A DNA stretch of 10,396 nucleotides from contig CALZJY010000040.1 in NCBI GenBank assembly GCA_945787925.1, positions 1 through 10,396 of the forward strand, written 5' to 3'. Below the pieces are notes generated by a model, which saw nothing but the letters and a program-made list of their open reading frames with translations, made no database searches and was not told where the DNA came from. Each line of letters starts with the position of its first letter. Position 1 is the stretch's first letter. Positions 6,501 through 10,396 of the stretch are shown here, in pieces. Both the position numbers and the translations under genes were made by a program. Source of the stretch: an uncultured Anaerosporobacter sp. (GTDB lineage Bacteria > Bacillota > Clostridia > Lachnospirales > Lachnospiraceae).

Positions 6501-9098
6501 GTTTACGACTACTTGAACCGTACCAACTTTGGCATCTGTTGGATCTTTTACGTCTACTTCGATTGTTACCTTTTCGCCTACGGCGTCTTTTTCAAGTTCA
6601 GAACCCATCACATTGCCATCTAATGTGTAACGGATTTCTAAATCGTTATCTTCTGTTGCATACGTACGTTTATTTCTTAATGCATCATAAACGCCGTTTC
6701 TGTCAAGAACATCTGCAAGGATTACAGTACGTCCAGTGTTGGCATCGCCCCATTTACCTTTGTGGTTATCTTGACTGATTGTTGGTGCTACATGCCAGCC
6801 TTTATCTAAGGCTCTTGTATAATATTCATAAGATGGGAAATATCCAGTACTTCCGATTGCACCTTCCCCGTTACCAACCTCTACAAGGTTGATTAAGTTA
6901 TCGATTTCTTTATCATAGTGTCCAAAGTCTTGGAAGTCACCGAAGGATGTACCTGGGTGGTTGAACTGACTGATGGACGCTGTGTCTTTCTTTAATGCTG
7001 TATAGTAGTTTGGTAAGGATGTCGCATAAGACGAATATGGTGTTTGTGTACGGCTTTGGAATCCAGCAGTGTTGAACGTATTCATATGTCCAAGACCGTT
7101 AGACCAAGTCATTTCATATCCATAGATCCCTACAAAATCTTTTGTTGTTGCATTGTCTGCAGCATCATGGCCACGTTTCCATTTTGTACTGTCTTCTGCC
7201 CCAAGGATGGATGCTGTGTTGATACCATCGAAAGAGTTCGAGTGGTCAGTAACTGCTAAGAAATCAATGTTCTTTCTGTCTTCAGAGGATGCGTATGCAA
7301 ATGCATCTTCTACTTCACCCGCACCATCGGATAATGTCGTATGGGAGTGAAGCTGACCAAAATATAATCCGTATTCATCGTTTACACGTTGTGTAAAGGA
7401 TAAGGATACTACGGAACTTTCTTCATATCCTTCTTTTACTGCTTTTACTTGTAATTTCTTAGAGAAGTCAGATACTGTTACTCTGTCTTCATCGTTGTAT
7501 TCGTTCCAATTTGCTCCTTCATCGAAAGAATACAGGATTGTCGCGCCTTTTGTTGCGCAAGTCAATTTAATTTTTGTGTTTGCTGTAATTGCACCACCGT
7601 TTGGAGATGCTTTTACTGTTGCGACCTTTGCTTGTGTATACGCATACGTTACTTTTAAACTATCCTCAACGCCCTCTTTTACAGCGTATGTAGTAACCAC
7701 TGCAGGAAGAGTTTCTAATACTGGTTTGTTCTTTTCATCGTAACGTTTTTCTTCTCCACCATTGATGGAGTAGAAGATGCTAGCGCCTTCTGTCTTTGTC
7801 TCCATAGTAAGAGTTTCTCCAACTGCCACTGCACCTGCATCAGGAGTCACGTTTACGATACTTACCACCTCATCGGATACGATTGGGTTGGCTTTGATTT
7901 GAATGGATTGAATGTAGTTACTAGCACCTGATTGAGGAGCTGCTCCATTGAAGTTTTTCTCACCAGCTGTAAGCTTGATGTAAAGCTTTTCCGCATTATC
8001 CGCACCACTTGGAAGCGTTACTGCGAATGTTTGATACGTACTTGCCGCATCTTGTGTTAATGTCTTTACTGCTTGGTAAGTTTCACCGTCTGTACTGTAA
8101 GAAACATCAAATGTCTTTGGTGCTGTCTTAGAGCTTTTCATGTTGAAACTTAATACGATGTTTCCATATTTTTTAGAAGTTGTTTCAAAAATATAGGATT
8201 CTCCAGCTAGAAGTCCTTTTGCTCCTAAAGAGTAAGTCGTTCCACCTGTACTTGCCTTATTACTGATTAATGGAATTGCTCCATTGGATAAAGATAGACT
8301 AGATGTCTTGTCTTGATAATCATTTTCTTCTTCTAAATCGGCATACACTTTTGTAGCTTGTCCAACATCTCCAGTACCCGCCCATTTTGCGATTTGTAAC
8401 TGGATGTCGGATTCTACTGTATACTTCTTATCTGTATTTTCTTCTGTTTCCTCTGTTTTGTCTTCTTGTTCCATTGTCATGACTGCAGTGTCTTCTGTTT
8501 GCACACCACGTAATACAAGATTTGAAATGGAACATGTTCCAGCTTCATTGATTGTGCCGCCATTTACTGCCTCTTCTGCTGATTTCTTAATACGAACCCA
8601 GACAGAATCTTGGTTAGCGAATGCTTCTGGCATTGCAATGCTGTCATATACTTGTTCTTGGTCATCAGTTAAAGAGATTTCTTCTCCTACTGCATCCCAA
8701 GTCTTTCCTTGATCTAAGCTGTATTCTAACTGCATCTTTTTAGGACCTGTAGCAGATGCCTTCATAGATGCACTAAGCTCGATTTTTTCATAGGAACGTG
8801 TGCTCATCTGCATCAACCAGTAAGCCTCGTTTCCTTCCCATCCAGATGCTGTAAATCCTGCCTCTGAATCAAACGTTGCGGGAACCGCACCTTGTACTGT
8901 CAGTACTGCATTACCCGTAGTCGCTTTATATGGAACATTCTTGTAGTCATCTACGGATACTTGTTCCCATGCAGCGATGGTTTGTTTCTCACTTGCCGCA
9001 AATGCAACGATGTCGTAACTTAATACTGTACTTAATACCATAAGTAAAGCCATCACACCTGCTAGCAAGCGTTTTCTTTGTTTCATAAAACCGTTCAC
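3588..9098 (-). CDS. Giant secreted multidomain protein with a PHP (CehA/McbA-type) metallohydrolase domain
   Basis: About 1836 aa, counted from a GTG at 9098 chosen because AAGGAG (9108-9113) lies 9 nt upstream; ATGs at 9116 and 9212 lack a ribosome binding site. Order of parts: signal peptide (KQRKR, hydrophobic core, cleavage near VAFA-A, about residue 34). Two homologous beta-sandwich modules (about 40-200 and 230-402). Two chitobiase C-terminal-like modules (409-488, 492-570). PHP domain (578-825) with likely metal ligands H584, H586, D591, D618, H619, E662, H671, H714, D777 and H779. CARDB-like beta modules (about 835-1024). A Rossmann/glutamine-amidotransferase-like domain (1028-1305) without a clear catalytic triad. 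Two OB-fold-like domains (1310-1521). A TVKPQP-repeat linker (1523-1563). Three lysine-rich FN3 domains to the C-terminus. There is no LPXTG, SLH or other anchor. The complete metal-site motifs suggest an active phosphoesterase-type enzyme; the substrate is unknown. Confidence 0.87.
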   Translation of the reverse strand: MNGFMKQRKRLLAGVMALLMVLSTVLSYDIVAFAASEKQTIAAWEQVSVDDYKNVPYKATTGNAVLTVQGAVPATFDSEAGFTASGWEGNEAYWLMQMSTRSYEKIELSASMKASATGPKKMQLEYSLDQGKTWDAVGEEISLTDDQEQVYDSIAMPEAFANQDSVWVRIKKSAEEAVNGGTINEAGTCSISNLVLRGVQTEDTAVMTMEQEDKTEETEENTDKKYTVESDIQLQIAKWAGTGDVGQATKVYADLEEENDYQDKTSSLSLSNGAIPLISNKASTGGTTYSLGAKGLLAGESYIFETTSKKYGNIVLSFNMKSSKTAPKTFDVSYSTDGETYQAVKTLTQDAASTYQTFAVTLPSGADNAEKLYIKLTAGEKNFNGAAPQSGASNYIQSIQIKANPIVSDEVVSIVNVTPDAGAVAVGETLTMETKTEGASIFYSINGGEEKRYDEKNKPVLETLPAVVTTYAVKEGVEDSLKVTYAYTQAKVATVKASPNGGAITANTKIKLTCATKGATILYSFDEGANWNEYNDEDRVTVSDFSKKLQVKAVKEGYEESSVVSLSFTQRVNDEYGLYFGQLHSHTTLSDGAGEVEDAFAYASSEDRKNIDFLAVTDHSNSFDGINTASILGAEDSTKWKRGHDAADNATTKDFVGIYGYEMTWSNGLGHMNTFNTAGFQSRTQTPYSSYATSLPNYYTALKKDTASISQFNHPGTSFGDFQDFGHYDKEIDNLINLVEVGNGEGAIGSTGYFPSYEYYTRALDKGWHVAPTISQDNHKGKWGDANTGRTVILADVLDRNGVYDALRNKRTYATEDNDLEIRYTLDGNVMGSELEKDAVGEKVTIEVDVKDPTDAKVGTVQVVVNGGLVIASKEVEGKSGKVTFEVPTDYSYYYIKVVQADGNLAVTAPVWVGEVEAVGISSLTTTTPLPVQGEAVDVTLQMFNNEAKDLEIKEITFTADDKVVHTVDLEKADMTKVAAMSTSEYTFDFVYNSPGAVNLNVEVKATLNGADKIYKSVLKLEYVVPAMVTNIIVDGTHGNDYVTGYYGGRMGNFSKLASANNAKVTIVKDKITDEVLKDCDLLIVSAPAKKNGSDNAGPYTVSHFEEEFLQTVKNYTDRGGELIVCGMADYQDTKDGQSSVEINKLLEKVGATIKINSDQMQDTENNGGQAYRLYFTELNKDAAMMAGVVDGQKYSAYSGCSVNITEATEDTKTAKAAEWLVKGHATTNSLNTKDDEGNKVSGTEEVVKQGEVVAAATQQLAGGGNVTVAGTVFMSDFEVEAELDNIWDVPYANRTMMVNVLNKVQAELPISTIAEARKGNMKDVFRVQGRVTAGTAVEANKFFDAIYIQDETAGITIFPYAQAGLKVGSLVEIVGYVDEYQGDRELQIMSSKVLDDTTLQEVAPIKLSAKDAMDYEANGGKLIEVEGTVVEVELTKAADGKDTTSVQQYRVKDQNGDIATVFIDGYISSATTGKNTVGEFVKVGATVSGVGLLYKHPEGDSDVSVPCLRVRNTDEIKLVKEAPEATVKPQPTVKPQPTVKPQPTVKPQPTVKPQQTAKPQQTPTVGKVSGLKVKKQTTSSVSLSWNKVSGAAGYRVASKVNGKWSYKEVTGTSYTQTKVAPGTQVAYKVQAYKVANGKKYYGVASAEVKTATRPAATTIKVAAKNKTSIKLSWKAIKNVSGYELGQFKNGKWVVVKNLPAKTNTYTVKGLTSGTSYKFRVRGYVTVNGKKVYGDYSKNLTVMTDLAAPTVKTVRTSKQVGMTWKAVTGADGYEVFKYNTSTKKYQKVKTVAKRSTLQYTPNKVSKKNPPKYKVRAYKNVGSKKVYSAFSATAKLK
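4413..4520 (-). repeat. 18-bp tandem repeat encoding a TVKPQP proline-rich linker
   Basis: Inside the giant gene, an 18-bp unit repeats about six times. The plus-strand form is GGTTGTGGTTTCACCGTT, with third-position changes. It encodes TVKPQP four times, then the degenerate TVKPQQ and TAKPQQ. It joins the OB-fold region to the FN3 tail and is probably a flexible, wall-spanning spacer. Because the unit is a multiple of three, copy number can change without a frameshift. Confidence 0.92.
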
Positions 9099-9248
9099 TA
9101 ATACGTACTCCTTCATTGTATTTTTTATCGAATTTTGTCGCCTTTTTACAATAACATGTAAAAATTTCATTGTATAGATAATTTGTCTGTTTTTGTTATT
9201 GTTTATTTTCATATTATTTATTATTTTTTCTAATAAATGACGTTCTTT
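9099..9248 (-). promoter_or_regulatory. AT-rich spacer upstream of the giant gene, with a palindrome and a weak promoter candidate
   Basis: This gap holds the AAGGAG ribosome binding site of the giant gene. It also holds a perfect 8-bp inverted repeat, TTTTTACA-N6-TGTAAAAA on minus (9143-9164), and a weak promoter-like pair TTGTAA-N16-GATAAA (9146-9151 and 9124-9129) overlapping one arm. No GC-rich terminator follows the upstream phosphoesterase gene, so read-through is likely. A palindrome overlapping a -35 would suit an operator, but this is only inferred. Confidence 0.35.
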
Positions 9249-10133
9249 CTAATACTCTCCTAATGAAACAGGTCCTTCTAATACTGTTTTTCCGACATAC
9301 ATCACGCCATCTTCTCGAATGAGTACCGACCATTTCACAAGCTGAATCTGTCCCTGATTGATTTCTAATCCCATAATACATCTTGGATGAACACAGCATC
9401 CATCATTAAAATGTAACGATTTTCCTGGTATTGGGAAGATTGCACGATGGGTATGCCCCGTAATCGTAATCTTTTCATTGGCATCTGCCCATCTGTTCAC
9501 TGCTAGTTCTGTCCTATTCTTTTGGCGATTGCTCTCGTACTCTCCCGTTGGATCCTTCATTCCCAAAAGCTCTAGGGTCCGCCATACATAACGCACTAGA
9601 AAACGTCCCACAAACCAAATTCTATCATTGATAAATTCTCCCTGATGTCCATGAGTCATAAAGATTTCCCACCCAGACTCTTGATCCTGTAACCGGATTC
9701 CCTCATACACTTCTATTCCTGGAAAAAGAGAACATATCCGTCTCGTGCTATCACAAAAATACTCTTGCATATACTTTGTACGGAATTTGGGATTTTTCTT
9801 TATCTTATCATGGTTTCCATACAGCATGTAAAACCTCTGTTCCTTATAAAACTTGCTCATCAGCCAAAATGTGTCGCTATGGATGCGGACAATCTGGTCC
9901 ATATCACGGTTCTCCCACAACTCATCCCCATCGCCAAGCTCAATGTATGTGTAACCATGCTTATAATAATACTGTAATGCTGCAAAGAATAGGCTCTGAT
10001 TCGGCATGAAATTATCTCCCCAGTTGCCTACTCCCCGATGGCAATCGCTCATTATAATATAATAACCATCCCGATCATAAGGAATTACTTGCGCAGAATT
10101 ATAAACCTCAGTTAAACGTTTCGATGTTTTCAT
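9249..10133 (-). CDS. Calcineurin-like metallophosphoesterase
   Basis: This 294-aa cytoplasmic protein has all five metallophosphoesterase motifs in order: SDCHRG (D30, H32), GDGDELW (D68, E71), GNHDK (N107, H108), THGHQG (H161, H163) and GHTHR (H227, H229). Overall it resembles the LpxH-like/serine-threonine phosphatase branch. Substrates in that branch vary widely (nucleotides, lipids, phosphoproteins), so none can be assigned. The ATG at 10133 is preferred because AGGTGGG lies 5 nt upstream; a TTG at 10148 would overlap that site. It is the first gene of the probable operon with the giant secreted protein. A possible -10 TATACT lies in the upstream AT-rich stretch near 10170-10190, without a good -35. 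Confidence 0.88.
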   Translation of the reverse strand: MKTSKRLTEVYNSAQVIPYDRDGYYIIMSDCHRGVGNWGDNFMPNQSLFFAALQYYYKHGYTYIELGDGDELWENRDMDQIVRIHSDTFWLMSKFYKEQRFYMLYGNHDKIKKNPKFRTKYMQEYFCDSTRRICSLFPGIEVYEGIRLQDQESGWEIFMTHGHQGEFINDRIWFVGRFLVRYVWRTLELLGMKDPTGEYESNRQKNRTELAVNRWADANEKITITGHTHRAIFPIPGKSLHFNDGCCVHPRCIMGLEINQGQIQLVKWSVLIREDGVMYVGKTVLEGPVSLGEY

Positions 10134-10193
10134 TTTTCCCACCTGCAATCAATGCTTACTTTTACTGCCCTATAGTATATATATTCGCAAACT

Positions 10194-10220
10194 AAAAAAA
10201 GGTGCGATAATGCACCTTTT
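10194..10220 (-). terminator. Intrinsic terminator on minus, upstream of the phosphoesterase gene
   Basis: GGTGC (10201-10205) pairs with GCACC (10212-10216) around a 6-nt loop, extended by A4/T4. On minus it is followed by seven T. The plus-strand tract is only four T, so minus is the main direction. It lies 61 bp before the phosphoesterase start. It may be a second terminator for an operon from the right, or an attenuator for the gene. Confidence 0.7.
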
Positions 10221-10260
10221 CTCTACCTGCCTGTGTGCCTTTCCCCGGAGTGTAAACTCT

Positions 10261-10285
10261 ACGCCCTTCTTTTTTGGGCGTTTTT
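10261..10285 (+). terminator. Intrinsic terminator on plus with no plus-strand gene before it
   Basis: CGCCC (10262-10266) pairs with GGGCG (10276-10280) around a 9-nt T-rich loop, followed by five T. No plus-strand coding region precedes it within the window after 2328, so it either ends a short non-coding transcript or blocks antisense transcription. Confidence 0.55.
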
Positions 10286-10322
10286 ACTGTATAGAGGATT
10301 GAAACGCACTTTCCTATGCAAT

Positions 10323-10351
10323 AAAAAAAGAACCGCTATCTCTAGCGATTC
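10323..10351 (-). terminator. Intrinsic terminator on minus for an operon entering from the right
   Basis: On minus, GAATCGCTA and TAGCGGTTC form a stem with one mismatch and a GAGA loop, followed by seven T (10329-10323). The sequence before it (10352-10396) holds no ORF and reads GTAGTTTTTAAGGTAT. This loosely resembles spacers found at the 3' ends of Firmicute rRNA or tRNA operons. Confidence 0.75.
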
Positions 10352-10396
10352 CTTTACCGTTATACCTTAAAAACTACACATTCTAACTTCTGTCAA

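Larger units (their letters stand above)
10134..10322. other. Non-coding interval at the right edge
   Basis: No credible ORF lies here. Apart from the terminators listed separately, it holds an AT-rich start-type stretch (10170-10190) with a TATACT on minus and a TTACTT-N18-TATATT on plus (about 10155-10184). There is also a small palindrome, GAGT-GTAA-ACTC (10248-10259). I do not recognise a riboswitch or known RNA family. Confidence 0.4.

Noticed and set aside
9099..9212. Longer N-terminus of the giant protein from ATGs at 9212 or 9116
   Set aside because: Neither has a ribosome binding site. The added residues would precede a standard signal peptide, and AAGGAG is correctly placed only for the GTG at 9098.
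9214..9399. Minus-strand 61-aa frame overlapping the end of the phosphoesterase
   Set aside because: It is out of frame within a well-supported gene and has no domain.
10134..10148. TTG start for the phosphoesterase at 10148
   Set aside because: It overlaps the AGGTGGG ribosome binding site that serves the ATG at 10133.
10290..10305. CRISPR-like repeat end (GAGGATTGAAAC)
   Set aside because: It occurs once only; there are no spaced copies, and cas genes are absent.
10222..10322. Possible riboswitch upstream of the phosphoesterase terminator hairpin
   Set aside because: I could not match conserved motifs of riboswitch classes I know, and no strong promoter places the region in that gene's leader.

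Overview
The window looks like chromosome from a low-to-moderate GC Firmicute, most likely a Lachnospiraceae-type Clostridium relative. That placement is inferred from AGGAGG-type ribosome binding sites, TTGACA/TATAAT promoters, T-rich intrinsic terminators, and the protein families (YibE/F, very large secreted multidomain proteins with FN3 tails, a GT2-TPR glycosyltransferase). No rRNA or tRNA gene is complete inside the window.

Layout. At the left edge (1-222, minus strand) lie two near-consensus tandem promoters, each TTGACA-N17-TATACT or TAAACT. They are followed by a leader resembling the boxA/processing leader of Firmicute rRNA operons, so a 16S rRNA gene is expected just off the left edge. 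Upstream, on the same strand, is an MBL-fold metallohydrolase (257-985). It is preceded by a possible 37-aa small ORF (1010-1123) with a strong Shine-Dalgarno. A lone plus-strand GT2 glycosyltransferase with a TPR tail (1279-2328) ends at a bidirectional terminator (2355-2392).

The rest is a probable minus-strand operon read from 10133 down to 2395. It holds a cytoplasmic calcineurin-like phosphoesterase (9249-10133), a giant secreted protein of about 1836 aa with a PHP/CehA-McbA-type metallohydrolase domain (3588-9098), and a polytopic YibE/F membrane protein (2395-3552). No terminator is visible between the three genes, and the last two are 35 nt apart. The right edge (10134-10396) is non-coding and holds three intrinsic terminators, two on minus and one on plus. 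The minus-strand pair probably ends an operon coming from off the right edge.

How the genes may work together (inference). Three unrelated metal-dependent hydrolase folds (MBL, PHP, calcineurin-like) lie within 10 kb, and two of them sit in one operon with a YibE/F membrane protein. The giant protein joins its PHP domain to OB-fold modules, carbohydrate/adhesion-type beta modules and a lysine-rich FN3 tail. This suggests surface processing of a phosphorylated or polyanionic polymer, but no substrate can be read from the sequence. This operon is the best candidate in the window for an undescribed system.
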